Positions 8,074-17,493 of a stretch of DNA of 64,000 nt are shown piece after piece. How positions within the stretch are numbered: position 1 is the stretch's first letter; each line of letters starts with the position of its first letter. Under the pieces are notes generated by a model. The model saw nothing but the letters and a program-made list of their open reading frames with translations, did no database searches and was not told where the DNA came from. Source of the DNA: an uncultured Verrucomicrobiales bacterium (GTDB taxonomy: Bacteria; Verrucomicrobiota; Verrucomicrobiia; Verrucomicrobiales; Akkermansiaceae); contig CALBVY010000036.1 of assembly GCA_937969495.1 (NCBI GenBank), positions 1 through 64,000 on the forward strand, given 5' to 3'. The position numbers and the translations under genes are program-made.

Positions 8074-10143
8074 ATGACATCGAACCATCCATTTTTTTCT
8101 GATCAATATCATGTCCCGTGGAACCTTCTTACTGCGGATCGCGTAGAGACTGATATCAATGCTGCATTAGAAATAGCTGAAGCCAATTTGGAAAAAATTC
8201 GGCAGCTGGATGATTCTAACGTTACCTATGAAAATACTTTTCATGCGTTAGAGATGGCTAACCAAGACTTAGAGCGTGCATGGGGTAGGCTGGATCATTT
8301 AGATTCTGTCTGTAGTAATGAGGCGCAGCGTAAGGCATTAAATGCAATGCTGCCCAAGGTAAGTGATTTTTTTACATCTATTTCTCTAGATGTGGATATC
8401 TGGAATGCTCTTAAGGCATTTTCAGAGTCTGAGGCAGCGTGTGAGCTGGATGAGACTCACCAGCGTTTTATTACAGAAACCTGCGCAGGCTTCATTGAGT
8501 CTGGTGCGGATCTTCCCAGTGATAAAAAGGCCCGTATTGCGGAAGTTCTTTCGCGCCTTTCAGAAATCACTCAGAAATTTAGTGAAAATGTGTTAGATTC
8601 TACCAATGCTTGGGAGCTGATTATCGAGGATGAATCTCGTCTTGCTGGTTTACCAGAGTCTACGCTTGCCAGTGCTGCTGAAGATGCTGCTGCTAAAGGT
8701 CATGATGGAAAATGGCGTTTTACCCTGCAGGAGCCCTCGATGGTTCCAATCATGCAGTTTGCTGAAGATGATGCACTGCGTAAAGAGGTATGGGCAGCTA
8801 CCTGTACCATTGGTCATGGTGGAGACTTTGATAATACGGCCTTGATTCAGGAGATTCTCACATTGCGTCAGGAGCAAGCCGAGCTGTTAGGATTTGAAAA
8901 TTTCTCAGACTTGATTCTTCAGCGTCGGATGGCCAAGAATGGTAAAAATGCCCTTAAGTTTGTTGAGGACATGCATGATAAGATCTTTGATCGTTTTCAG
9001 AAAGAAAATGTAGATCTCCAGCAGTGGAAAGCGGCACAAGAACAGAAAGAACCAGCCCCCATGGAGCCATGGGAAATGCCGTATTGGGCGGAAAAGAGGC
9101 GCAAGGTAGAGTATGACTTTGATCCAGAAGAGCTGCGCCCTTACTTCCCCCTTCATAAAGTGATGGATGGTATGTTCAACATTACCAGTAAGCTCTATGA
9201 TCTACGGATTGAGGAGAAACCAACGACTGCAGATGGTGGTGAAATTCAGACATGGCACCCAGAGACGAAGTTCTATGACCTCTTTGACAATCAAACAGAT
9301 GAGCTCTTAGGTTCATTTTACACAGATTGGCATGCACGTGAATTTAAGCGTGGAGGCGCATGGATGAATCCCTTTGAAACGGGTGTGCCCTCAGATGGAA
9401 CAAAACCGCGCCAGCCACACCTCGGTCTCATGGTTGGGAATATGACTAAGCCTACAGCAGATAAGCCAGCGTTGATGACGCATCTTGAGGTGGAGACTAT
9501 TTTTCACGAGTTTGGGCACCTTTTGCATCATTTGTTAGGAAATGTGGCGGTGAAGTCCCTCTCTGGTACGAATGTCCCGTGTGACTTCGTGGAGCTTCCA
9601 TCTCAGATCATGGAGAATTACTGCTGGAGCCGAGAGAGTTTGGATCTTTTTGCGCGTCACTTTGAAACAGATGAGCCTATTCCTGATGCGCTGTTTGATA
9701 AAATGATTGCGGCTAGGCATTACAGGACGGCGAATCTTTATATGCGGCAGCTGGCGTACAGCAAGTTAGATTTAGATTTTCACATTCATGCTAAGAAGTA
9801 TGCAACGATGGATCTAGATCAGGCAGATAGAGAAATTCTAGCTGGCTATAGCCCAGAGCTTGCGACAGATGCTCCTACCAAAGTTCGCGGCTTTAATCAC
9901 ATATTTAGTTCACCCGTTGGCTATGCTTCTGGGTATTATTCTTATAAGTGGTCTGAAGTGTTAGATGCCGATGCTTTTACACGCTTTCAGAAAGAAGGGA
10001 TTTTGAATCCAGAAACTGGTCAAGCTTTCCGTGATGATATCCTCAGCAAGGGGAACTCGGCTCCTGCGGATGAGCTTTACCGGAACTTCATGGGGCGTGA
10101 TCCTGATCAGACGGCCTTCCTTGAGCGTGCTGGCCTTGTGTAG
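8074..10143 (+). CDS. prlC: M3-family zinc oligopeptidase (oligopeptidase A-like)
   Basis: 689 residues, the usual length for PrlC/OpdA and Dcp enzymes. The zinc-binding HEFGH is at residues 478-482 with the downstream Glu in the MENYCW segment, as in thimet-type peptidases. There is no signal peptide, which suggests cytoplasmic cleavage of short peptides, including cleaved signal peptides in E. coli. The C-terminal FSSPVGYASGYYSYKWSEV segment is the conserved substrate-binding Tyr/Gly loop of the family. The start MTSNHPFF is preceded by a non-coding stretch of 62 bases with no strong Shine-Dalgarno. Confidence 0.93.
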   Translation: MTSNHPFFSDQYHVPWNLLTADRVETDINAALEIAEANLEKIRQLDDSNVTYENTFHALEMANQDLERAWGRLDHLDSVCSNEAQRKALNAMLPKVSDFFTSISLDVDIWNALKAFSESEAACELDETHQRFITETCAGFIESGADLPSDKKARIAEVLSRLSEITQKFSENVLDSTNAWELIIEDESRLAGLPESTLASAAEDAAAKGHDGKWRFTLQEPSMVPIMQFAEDDALRKEVWAATCTIGHGGDFDNTALIQEILTLRQEQAELLGFENFSDLILQRRMAKNGKNALKFVEDMHDKIFDRFQKENVDLQQWKAAQEQKEPAPMEPWEMPYWAEKRRKVEYDFDPEELRPYFPLHKVMDGMFNITSKLYDLRIEEKPTTADGGEIQTWHPETKFYDLFDNQTDELLGSFYTDWHAREFKRGGAWMNPFETGVPSDGTKPRQPHLGLMVGNMTKPTADKPALMTHLEVETIFHEFGHLLHHLLGNVAVKSLSGTNVPCDFVELPSQIMENYCWSRESLDLFARHFETDEPIPDALFDKMIAARHYRTANLYMRQLAYSKLDLDFHIHAKKYATMDLDQADREILAGYSPELATDAPTKVRGFNHIFSSPVGYASGYYSYKWSEVLDADAFTRFQKEGILNPETGQAFRDDILSKGNSAPADELYRNFMGRDPDQTAFLERAGLV

Positions 10144-10191
10144 CGGTTGTTTGACTCAGAGATTGATTCGACCAAGAGATTCTGCATCCGG

Positions 10192-11106
10192 ATGTCCATT
10201 CACAAACTTCATTTACTCAAAGAGCGTCTGAGTGCCTCAGTGCTCGGTTCTGAAAAGGCTGGGAAGCTCTTGTTGACGGCCCTTCTTGCAAAGGGTCATG
10301 CTCTGATAGAGGGTGCTCCTGGGGTGGGGAAGACCTCACTGGCACAGAATCTAGCAAACGGCATAGGTGGGAAATTTAGTAGAATTCAGTTTACCCCAGA
10401 TTTGTTACCTTCAGACATTCTTGGCTATCAGTTATATAAGCAGCACAATGGTGAGTTTGACTTTGTGCCTGGCCCTATTTTTTCTAATTTATTATTGGCA
10501 GATGAGATTAATCGAACCTCGCCTCGGGTTCAATCTGCCTTGCTGGAGGCAATGAACGAAGGGCAGGTGAGTATTGATGGTTCTACCTACAATCTTGAGC
10601 AACCTTTTCTTGTAGTGGCGACTCAGAACGTTACCTCATCCACAGGTACATTCCCTCTGCCAGAGCCGCAGTTAGATCGATTTTTACTATCGATCCCTAT
10701 GTCACTTCCTAGTCCAGAGGTGCAGAAGAGTATTTTGAATGCCCATGTTGCTGAAGGGATGAATGCTGGTGAGCGAGATCATTTATTAGAAATTAGCGAG
10801 ATTATCAGCTTACAAGAGCAGTCTGCGGCGTTGCCCATTAATCCTGCTCTGAATCATTATATTGTGGAGCTCTGTGAGGCGGTGCGGAGGAGTGCCGGCG
10901 GTGGGCATACCGTATCCGTGCGTGCTTCGTTAGCGGTTATGAGAGCAGCTCAGGCAAGTGCGTTTCTTGATGAGCAGGCGGCTGTGCACCCTGATCATGT
11001 GCAGGCTATTTTCCCACACGTTATGAGGCACCGTCTGCTATTAGATGACGGCTCTTCACCAGAATCTCTGCTGAAGGTTGCACTTGAAGAGACGCCAGTG
11101 GCGTGA
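10192..11106 (+). CDS. MoxR-family AAA+ ATPase
   Basis: 304 residues from the ATG at 10192; an upstream in-frame TTG at 10147 is disfavoured because the added residues do not look like family sequence. Walker A is GAPGVGKT (41-48), Walker B is LLADEINR, and the Asn sensor lies in VVATQN. The arrangement AAA_3 plus lid domain is typical of MoxR ATPases, chaperone-like proteins that usually act with vWA-domain partners. No vWA gene is adjacent here; the nearest are at 17.5 kb and 43.1 kb on other transcripts. It follows the oligopeptidase by 48 bases. Confidence 0.9.
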   Translation: MSIHKLHLLKERLSASVLGSEKAGKLLLTALLAKGHALIEGAPGVGKTSLAQNLANGIGGKFSRIQFTPDLLPSDILGYQLYKQHNGEFDFVPGPIFSNLLLADEINRTSPRVQSALLEAMNEGQVSIDGSTYNLEQPFLVVATQNVTSSTGTFPLPEPQLDRFLLSIPMSLPSPEVQKSILNAHVAEGMNAGERDHLLEISEIISLQEQSAALPINPALNHYIVELCEAVRRSAGGGHTVSVRASLAVMRAAQASAFLDEQAAVHPDHVQAIFPHVMRHRLLLDDGSSPESLLKVALEETPVA

Positions 11107-11155
11107 TTGCGAAGAAGAGAGTTGCTGCAAAGAGCTGATCAGATAGGCTTTTTCT

Positions 11156-12220
11156 ATGTTAAAAATGAGTCAATCCTTTGCCATCCGTATGGCTTTATGG
11201 ACCGTGCTGGTGGGCTATATGGCCTGTGATTTTTTTTTATTTAAAGGTCCCTTGCAGCGAGAGCTAAGGGCAGCTTTCTCGCCTGAAGATAGAGTGGTCA
11301 GAGATATTTCACGGGGGATATGCGCTAGAGTCTGGAATGGCCCGATCTACCTGAGTCAAGTAGACCGGCGTGTGCAGGAGAAGCTTTGGCGTAGTGGTAG
11401 AGCGGTAGAAAAAATCTCTGATGAGGAGAAAAAAATTCTCCGTTGGGCAGCGCTGGATGAGCTTATTACGGAAGCTGTGCTGAGGATTAAAGTGCGTGCC
11501 AACCGTGATGATGTTCCGGTTTCCGATACTGAGATTGATGCTGAGGTAAGGAGGTTTGAGAATCGCTTCTCTTCCAGTGATAAGCTGGATAAAGCGCTTT
11601 CTGCTCAAGGTATAAAAAGCCGCAAAGAGCTTCGCTACCGTCTAGCAGCAAGGCTGCAACAGGAGCAATACGTGCAAGCAAGAATAGCAGATGCCATTGC
11701 TGTGACTGAGCAAGAGGCGAAAGAATGGTATGATGATCATCACGAAGAATTAATCATTCCAGAGCGTAGGCGGGTGCGGCATGTCTTTCTCCCCACCCTT
11801 GATCACCCTTCGGATGAAGCCGAAGCAGCATTGGCAGGTCATCTTGAGCGTCTCAGAAACAATCAGACAGACTTCATCAAATTAGCAGCGGAAGTTAGCG
11901 AAGATACCTTTACTAAACATCGAGGTGGAGATCTTGGCTGGATGAAAAAAGAGCGTCTTCCTGAAGACTTTTCTTCGGCTGCTTTTTCCATTGTTCAAGC
12001 CACACCCGCATTAATTCGGACGAAGCTTGGCTGGCATATCATTGAGGTCACCGGAGTGCAGGCTCCCGAGCTGCCTTCTTATGAAGTGATGAAAGATGAA
12101 ATCATCACAGCGCTTACCGATGCCAAACGTGAGAGTGCTGTGAAGCAATACCGGCACCAGCTACGCTTGCTCAACAAGGATAAGATTGAGATCTACTCAG
12201 AGATGTTAACTGGGGGGTAA
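11156..12220 (+). CDS. Parvulin-type (PpiC/SurA-like) peptidyl-prolyl isomerase
   Basis: 354 residues. An N-terminal hydrophobic segment (~8-28) anchors it or directs export. Residues ~75-190 resemble the SurA N-terminal chaperone region. A rotamase domain (~200-300) has RRVRHVFL at its start, GGDLGW in the middle and TKLGWHIIEV at its end, all hallmarks of PpiC/parvulin domains. It is expected to assist folding of envelope or outer-membrane proteins. It is one of three different PPIase families in this window, all apparently exported. The gene follows the MoxR ATPase by 49 bases. Confidence 0.88.
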   Translation: MLKMSQSFAIRMALWTVLVGYMACDFFLFKGPLQRELRAAFSPEDRVVRDISRGICARVWNGPIYLSQVDRRVQEKLWRSGRAVEKISDEEKKILRWAALDELITEAVLRIKVRANRDDVPVSDTEIDAEVRRFENRFSSSDKLDKALSAQGIKSRKELRYRLAARLQQEQYVQARIADAIAVTEQEAKEWYDDHHEELIIPERRRVRHVFLPTLDHPSDEAEAALAGHLERLRNNQTDFIKLAAEVSEDTFTKHRGGDLGWMKKERLPEDFSSAAFSIVQATPALIRTKLGWHIIEVTGVQAPELPSYEVMKDEIITALTDAKRESAVKQYRHQLRLLNKDKIEIYSEMLTGG

Positions 12221-12324
12221 ATAATGCCGATGGAGTGATGTCAATTTGATAGGAAAAATAGCTCGTCCTGTGCCATTTGAGTCGTTAGCTTTTTTCCCTC
12301 CCACCGGATTTATTTATTCTATTA

Positions 12325-14292
12325 ATGACAATCATGAGCAAAAATATCGAAAGCCACCTCAGCGAAGACCGCGAGTTCAAACCTACAAAAGAATTCTCAA
12401 AGAAAGCACGTATATCAACGATGGCGCAGTATAAGCGTCTTCATAAAGAATCCATTGAGAAGCCCCACCTCTTCTGGGCACGTGAGGCTAAAGAGCTACA
12501 TTGGGATAAGAAGTGGGGTAAGGTTCTTGATTGGCAAGCTCCTTACGCTAAGTGGTTTGTTGGAGGTAAGACCAATGTCTGTGTCAACTGTGTGGATAGG
12601 CATGTGGCCGAAGGGCGCGGTAATAAAGCGGCATTGATCTGGGAAGGTGAGCCAGGGGATAAACGCACTCTGACCTATAGCCAGCTACAGCGTGAGGTGT
12701 GTCGCTTTGCCAATGTGTTGGAGGCAAATGGAGTTAAATCTAAGGACAGGGTGCTGATTTACATGCCTATGGTTGTCGAGGCGACAGTGGCTATGCTGGC
12801 ATGTGCACGAATCGGTGCGGTGCATTCTATCGTTTTTGGAGGATTTTCCGCCGACTCGATCAAAGATCGGTTAGATGATTCCAAAGCCAGTGTCATTATC
12901 ACTGCGGATGGAGGTTGGCGTAGAGGTGGTGTGGTTGATCTGAAAGTCAATGTCGATGAGGCTTTAAAAAAGGACAAAGATAAGGTGGTCAAAAAAGTCA
13001 TCGTCCTGAAGCGCACGGACAACAAAGTGCGTATGAAAAAAGAACGCGATGTCTGGTGGCATGAGGAAGCGGCAAAGGTAGGAGCCACGCATCAAGCAAA
13101 GGCCTTTGATAGTGAGCACCCCTTATTTATACTCTACACATCTGGTTCTACGGGGAAACCTAAGGGTATTCTTCACACCACTGGCGGCTATATGGTAAAC
13201 ACCTATGCCACGTGTAAATATGTTTTTGATATGCGCGATGATGATGTCTATTGGTGCACAGCAGACGTTGGCTGGATCACCGGGCATTCTTATATCACCT
13301 ATGGACCTATGTTGAATGGTGTTACACAGGTAATGTATGAGGGCGCGCCCAACTATCCGGATTTCTCCCGCTTCTGGCAGATAGTGGAAGAGTATGGCGT
13401 TAGTATCTTCTACACAGCACCCACAGCCATCCGGGCATTTATCAAAGCAGGTGATCATTTGGTAGAGAAGCATGATCTTTCTTCCTTGCGTTTGTTAGGA
13501 ACGGTGGGGGAGCCGATTAATCCAGAGGCATGGATGTGGTATTATCATAAAATTGGAGGAGGTAAGTGTCCTATCGTCGATACCTGGTGGCAAACAGAGA
13601 CGGGAGCCATTATGATCGCTCCGATGCCAGGCTGCACACCTATTAAGCCAGGCACAGCCACATTACCATTCTTTGGTATTGATGCCGCTATTCTTGATGA
13701 GGAGGGTAATGAATGTAAGGCAAACGAAGGGGGGCGACTTGTTATTAGAAAGCCTTGGCCAGGGATGCTACGCACTATTTATGGAGATAAAAAACGTTAC
13801 CGTGATACTTATTGGAGTGATTACCCCGGAATGTACACTGCTGGTGATGGAGCCCGCCGTGATCGCAAAGGGAACTTCTGGATTGTTGGTAGACTTGATG
13901 ACGTATTGAATGTATCTGGTCATCGTCTTGGCACTGCCGAGGTAGAGAGTGCGCTGGTTGCTCATAAAGCTGTAGCAGAAGCTGCGGCAGTAGGGCGCCC
14001 ACACGAGATCAAAGGGCAGGCTATCTGTGTGTTTGTAACCCTCAAAAGTGGCATTGAGAGCTCTGATGCTCTCTTGGCCGAGCTGCGGAACCACGTAGGC
14101 AAGGTGATTGGTGCTATTGCCAAACCAGACGATATTTATTTTACTCCTGCACTACCCAAGACACGTTCAGGGAAAATCATGCGCCGCTTACTCAAGGAAT
14201 TAGTAGCCACCGGCAAAGTTACAGGTAATATCACTACCCTAGAAGACGTAAATGTGGTAAAGAATCTGCAGAAGCTTGTTAATGTAAAATAA
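12325..14292 (+). CDS. acs: Acetyl-CoA synthetase
   Basis: 655 residues, the standard length for AMP-forming acetate-CoA ligase. Visible are the ATP/AMP loop [11 protein letters not shown], the acetyl pocket [10 protein letters not shown], the hinge-region [13 protein letters not shown], and SGKIMRR near the C-terminus with the catalytic, regulatory-acetylation Lys617. It activates acetate to acetyl-CoA in the cytoplasm. The start could be the ATG at 12325 or the one at 12334 (MSKNIES); neither has a clear ribosome site. It stands alone, 104 bases after the parvulin gene. Confidence 0.96.
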   Translation: MTIMSKNIESHLSEDREFKPTKEFSKKARISTMAQYKRLHKESIEKPHLFWAREAKELHWDKKWGKVLDWQAPYAKWFVGGKTNVCVNCVDRHVAEGRGNKAALIWEGEPGDKRTLTYSQLQREVCRFANVLEANGVKSKDRVLIYMPMVVEATVAMLACARIGAVHSIVFGGFSADSIKDRLDDSKASVIITADGGWRRGGVVDLKVNVDEALKKDKDKVVKKVIVLKRTDNKVRMKKERDVWWHEEAAKVGATHQAKAFDSEHPLFILYTSGSTGKPKGILHTTGGYMVNTYATCKYVFDMRDDDVYWCTADVGWITGHSYITYGPMLNGVTQVMYEGAPNYPDFSRFWQIVEEYGVSIFYTAPTAIRAFIKAGDHLVEKHDLSSLRLLGTVGEPINPEAWMWYYHKIGGGKCPIVDTWWQTETGAIMIAPMPGCTPIKPGTATLPFFGIDAAILDEEGNECKANEGGRLVIRKPWPGMLRTIYGDKKRYRDTYWSDYPGMYTAGDGARRDRKGNFWIVGRLDDVLNVSGHRLGTAEVESALVAHKAVAEAAAVGRPHEIKGQAICVFVTLKSGIESSDALLAELRNHVGKVIGAIAKPDDIYFTPALPKTRSGKIMRRLLKELVATGKVTGNITTLEDVNVVKNLQKLVNVK

Positions 14293-14322
14293 TTATATTA
14301 TAATAGCAGCAGATTGTTACCT

Positions 14323-15219
14323 ATGAATAGTTCTCGCTACATCCTTGCTCGCATCGCTTTGTCCTTTGGATTAACGCGGAAGGTAAAGCGCTTGTCTGAA
14401 GCTGCAGATGAAATGCACCTCTTGTGCCAGGCGCAGGAAATTCTCGGTGAGGATACCTGGGAGCAGGTAGAAGAGGTTGAAGCAGTGCATGTTGATTACT
14501 GGAGTTTACGTAAGCATCAGCTAGCTATTGATAAGCTAAAAAAGAAAATTGAAGTCGCTGATGCGGTTCTCGAAGCTTCTCAAGAAGAGCGCAATGCTCT
14601 ACTGAATCAAAATAATGATGTGTGCGAGGCTCTGGAAGAAGAACGAGATGATCTCATCAAGCAATCGGAAAAAATCATTGCCCAACGAGACGAAATCATT
14701 GCATGCGCGCAGCAAATTAAGCGGCGTTTCGAGGCCTCGCAGACAAAAATCGAGGTGTTAACCACTCAAGATAAAGATGGGCATACCGAAGACAATAGCT
14801 CTTTGATTGAAGAAGAGCGCATGAAGGTAGTAGGTTACAAAAAAGATTTTGTTAGGTTGAAAAAAGAACGCAAAGCCATAGGCAACAAGATCCGTGAGTT
14901 TGATGTGAAAATTGAGAGCGTTGAAAATAAAATCGCTCAAGATCGCAAAAGACTCCGTAGTGAAGCCTCTGATGCGTATCAAAGTATTGGTCAGGCCAAT
15001 CGAGATAAATCTAAACTAAGTGCAGAGGTGGGAACGATTGAGGACAAGAAAAAACAACATTTCGCAGAAATTGGCCGCTACATCAGTACCCATGTTGGCT
15101 CAGATCCGATTTGCACAAAAATTTGTAATGACCATTCTCACCTCGTTGCTCAGATCCAGAATCTACGCACCTCCATTGCACTGAATCAAAAGCTGGCAGC
15201 GATGGCAGGCCATCATTGA
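14323..15219 (+). CDS. Long coiled-coil protein of unknown function
   Basis: 298 residues from the ATG at 14323 (a TTG lies nine bases upstream). Nearly the whole chain from residue ~60 to ~250 is charged heptad-like sequence rich in Glu, Lys, Gln and Arg, with no signal peptide. The N-terminal ~20 residues are mildly hydrophobic (SRYILARIALSFGL). No enzyme motif is visible and I do not recognise the family. A structural or scaffold role is the only reasonable suggestion. It follows acs by 30 bases. Confidence 0.75.
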   Translation: MNSSRYILARIALSFGLTRKVKRLSEAADEMHLLCQAQEILGEDTWEQVEEVEAVHVDYWSLRKHQLAIDKLKKKIEVADAVLEASQEERNALLNQNNDVCEALEEERDDLIKQSEKIIAQRDEIIACAQQIKRRFEASQTKIEVLTTQDKDGHTEDNSSLIEEERMKVVGYKKDFVRLKKERKAIGNKIREFDVKIESVENKIAQDRKRLRSEASDAYQSIGQANRDKSKLSAEVGTIEDKKKQHFAEIGRYISTHVGSDPICTKICNDHSHLVAQIQNLRTSIALNQKLAAMAGHH

Positions 15220-15372
15220 GCTTTGATCCGCTCTGGTGTCTTGCTCTATGTTGTTACTCATTTTGCCTGCAATTTTATGCGGCTATCAGTATGGTTAGAT
15301 TTAACTCATTCAGTGTTGAGATATTCCCCTCCAATTTAGATATCCGAAAATTTATAGCCCTATGGTAATTTC

Positions 15373-15654
15373 ATGACTAGCCCCATTACTAAGCACAAAC
15401 AAAAGCCTAAGACACAAAAGACAGTGCCTTGGAGTGTGATTGTGCTTGATGATCCGGTAAACTTACAGGCCTATGTCACCATGGTTTTTAAAAAAGTCTT
15501 TGGCTACTCGCAGACCAAGGCCGAAATGCTTATGATGGAAGTGCACACCATGGGGCGCTCTGTTGTATGGACAGGAGCCAGAGAGAAGGCGGAATTTTAT
15601 GTGCAGCAGCTTCATACATGGCAGCTTCAAACGACTATGGAGAAAGTAGTATGA
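15373..15654 (+). CDS. clpS: ATP-dependent Clp protease adaptor ClpS
   Basis: 93 residues, matching the usual ClpS size. After a basic, disordered N-terminus, PWSVIVLDDPVNLQAYVTMV is the ClpS substrate-binding signature (the E. coli form reads YKVILVNDDYTPMEFV), and the helix around EMLMMEVHTMGRS completes the fold. ClpS delivers N-degron substrates to ClpAP/ClpC. Its TGA overlaps the next ATG in an ATGA arrangement, so it is translationally coupled to the DUF2017-like gene, as also seen for ClpS in Actinobacteria. Confidence 0.92.
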   Translation: MTSPITKHKQKPKTQKTVPWSVIVLDDPVNLQAYVTMVFKKVFGYSQTKAEMLMMEVHTMGRSVVWTGAREKAEFYVQQLHTWQLQTTMEKVV

Positions 15655-16112
15655 CCCTGACTCCTACCCTAGAAGGAGGGCTGGTTATTGAGCCCGGTTC
15701 AGAGAAGGACTGGCAAGTACTACAGATGATCTCCAGAGACAGTGGGCGCTCAGCGTATCTTGCTGAGTCACTAGCAGGTCTGATGATTGAAGATAGTGAG
15801 TGGGAGGAATATGTGGTGCCTGACCTAACATCATCTTTTGATCGTCAATCTAGCTATGTAGCCGTAACCATCGAAGAAGCGCGTAAGCATGGGGAGCAAG
15901 TAATTTTTGTGAAACCTAAGCACGCAGAGCAATGGTACGGTGCTGTTAATCAGGCTCGCCTTGCTCTGGAAGCTCGCTATAAGTTAAGCAAGTTAGATGA
16001 TTTGGAAGGTGCCCCAGATGAAATGCGCAGCGCTTATTTCAGAGATAGATTTTATCTGATGCTTCAGAGTATGCTGCTAGAATACGTGATGGGTGAAACT
16101 AGCCATTACTGA
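15651..16112 (+). CDS. DUF2017-like protein coupled to ClpS
   Basis: 153 residues from the ATG at 15651, which overlaps the clpS stop codon (ATGA); a longer frame starting at 15567 inside clpS is unlikely. The chain is mainly helical and acidic with no signal peptide or enzyme motif. Position directly after clpS and the general layout fit DUF2017 proteins, which sit next to clpS in Actinobacteria; I infer the match from position and overall character, not from an alignment. A role in ClpS-dependent proteolysis is plausible. It converges with the EpsI-like gene across 16 bases. Confidence 0.7.
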   Translation: MTLTPTLEGGLVIEPGSEKDWQVLQMISRDSGRSAYLAESLAGLMIEDSEWEEYVVPDLTSSFDRQSSYVAVTIEEARKHGEQVIFVKPKHAEQWYGAVNQARLALEARYKLSKLDDLEGAPDEMRSAYFRDRFYLMLQSMLLEYVMGETSHY

Positions 16113-16128
16113 TGACTATGAGAGCCTG

Positions 16129-16656
16129 TCATACATCGGTAAATTGAGAGATAACGGTAATAGCTAACCAGGGGCCTTGTTCTGAATGGGTGAGTGCATG
16201 CCAATACCAAGAGGAAGCATCTGTCCATTCATTACTGAGACAGCCGATTTTTACAATACGTTCTCGGACGAAAAAGCTTTTACCCGCCCTACTTACTTGG
16301 CAGCCCGACCAGTGGGCTTGGTTGGGATCAGTATGAATTTTTACATCCCCAATATGATATCCAGAAGCGCGGAAACAATCGGCTGCTGGGTGGACTTTAC
16401 GAGTTGCCCGAGTAATGTAGCGTAAAATGACTTGCTGATCATCACAGCGAAAGCTGGCAACTTGCCCTGGGAAATCTTTAGCAAATTGATGTTCTACCAC
16501 TGTCATTGGTAGCATGGTCAATGGTTGTCCTTCAAAGCAATCAGGCCATTGATAGTGGGTTAATTGAGGTTTTTTAAAGATGGGCTTAGGCGGAGAAAGC
16601 CATTGCCAGATGCCACAGCTTAAACCTAATGTAAAAATGATTAATGTTAGGTTCAT
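16129..16656 (-). CDS. Exosortase-associated EpsI-like protein
   Basis: 175 residues. An N-terminal hydrophobic anchor (~3-20) is followed by a globular domain with HPAADCFRASGYHIGD at residues 89-104. EpsI-type partners of exosortases carry a comparable H/P...C...GW/GY motif, here with Cys94 as the candidate key residue. It is the last of three minus-strand genes: its ATG lies one base after the exosortase stop, so coupling is very likely. EpsI homologues work with exosortases in export or maturation of PEP-CTERM proteins and exopolysaccharide; the exact role is not established here. Confidence 0.65.
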   Translation of the reverse strand: MNLTLIIFTLGLSCGIWQWLSPPKPIFKKPQLTHYQWPDCFEGQPLTMLPMTVVEHQFAKDFPGQVASFRCDDQQVILRYITRATRKVHPAADCFRASGYHIGDVKIHTDPNQAHWSGCQVSRAGKSFFVRERIVKIGCLSNEWTDASSWYWHALTHSEQGPWLAITVISQFTDV

Positions 16657-16657
16657 T

Positions 16658-17473
16658 TTAGGAAATAGTGTGTCTCTGTAAAGTTCTAGTGCGGAGTGTA
16701 GCTATTTTTACCAGGAGAAAAATAATGGCTAAATAACAGATGATGCCAATGCCTGCGTGTAATGCATCAGGCATGTTAATCGCGCCACTTTCAGGTGCAA
16801 AAAGTAAAGCGGCACGAAAGCTATTAGCGAGCAGTAGGAGTCCCATAGCGTATAGATTAAACAAAATAGCCTTTCGCCATTTCATACCGACTAGAGAGGC
16901 GGTGATGTTGGTAAATAAAAGTCCTGCCCATAAGGTTTTGATACCACTGCAAGGAGGGTCCACGCCCACGGTCTTGCCGTGTATTGTTAGGTTAGTTCCC
17001 TCTCTGATGATGTCACTCAAGAAAGGGTAGATTAACCAGCGTGTTATCTCAGTAGATATTAGGCGTAGGGGGTAACCAAGATAGAACTGTAGGCTAGCTA
17101 TCAAAGGTAGTGAGAGGAACATAAGTGCTAGCCATCCAGGGTATTTATGCCAGCCGAAGTAGAAGGCTATGCAGAGAATAGCAGGCACGCAGCGTAGCAT
17201 AGGTGGTAGCCAAAAAGTGCTGAGGATGTAGAGGGTAAAACATAGGCCTGTTACTATAAGAGCTGGTTGATTAGGCGGATAGATTAAATTTTTTCTTTCT
17301 CTAAAAATGAGAACGCTGAGAACTCCAAGAACGAGTAGTCCCAATGGCTCATCCCCCCCATCTGTCAACCGCCGGAGGTACCAGTATCCGAGCGGCCAGA
17401 AGGCGGCGCAGAAACCGAAAGATACTCCAGCGGTTGACAGTGCTTTTTCCATTTGCTTACACACACAAAGCAT
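16658..17473 (-). CDS. Exosortase (PEP-CTERM protein-sorting transpeptidase)
   Basis: 271 residues with about eight membrane segments. The three conserved exosortase residues are visible: Cys175 in DPPCSGIKT, Arg220 in NSFRAALLF and His239 in ALHAGIG. Exosortases cleave at the PEP motif of C-terminal sorting signals as proteins leave the inner membrane. The start is uncertain: ATG at 17473 (used here) or 17452 (MEKALSTAG); neither has a Shine-Dalgarno. The gene follows its probable substrate gene by 20 bases and is itself followed by the EpsI-like gene after one base. The neighbourhood suggests an enzyme dedicated to one target; I cannot assign it to a named Xrt subtype. Confidence 0.9.
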   Translation of the reverse strand: MLCVCKQMEKALSTAGVSFGFCAAFWPLGYWYLRRLTDGGDEPLGLLVLGVLSVLIFRERKNLIYPPNQPALIVTGLCFTLYILSTFWLPPMLRCVPAILCIAFYFGWHKYPGWLALMFLSLPLIASLQFYLGYPLRLISTEITRWLIYPFLSDIIREGTNLTIHGKTVGVDPPCSGIKTLWAGLLFTNITASLVGMKWRKAILFNLYAMGLLLLANSFRAALLFAPESGAINMPDALHAGIGIICYLAIIFLLVKIATLRTRTLQRHTIS

Positions 17474-17493
17474 TGGGAAATAATTCGCGTAAC

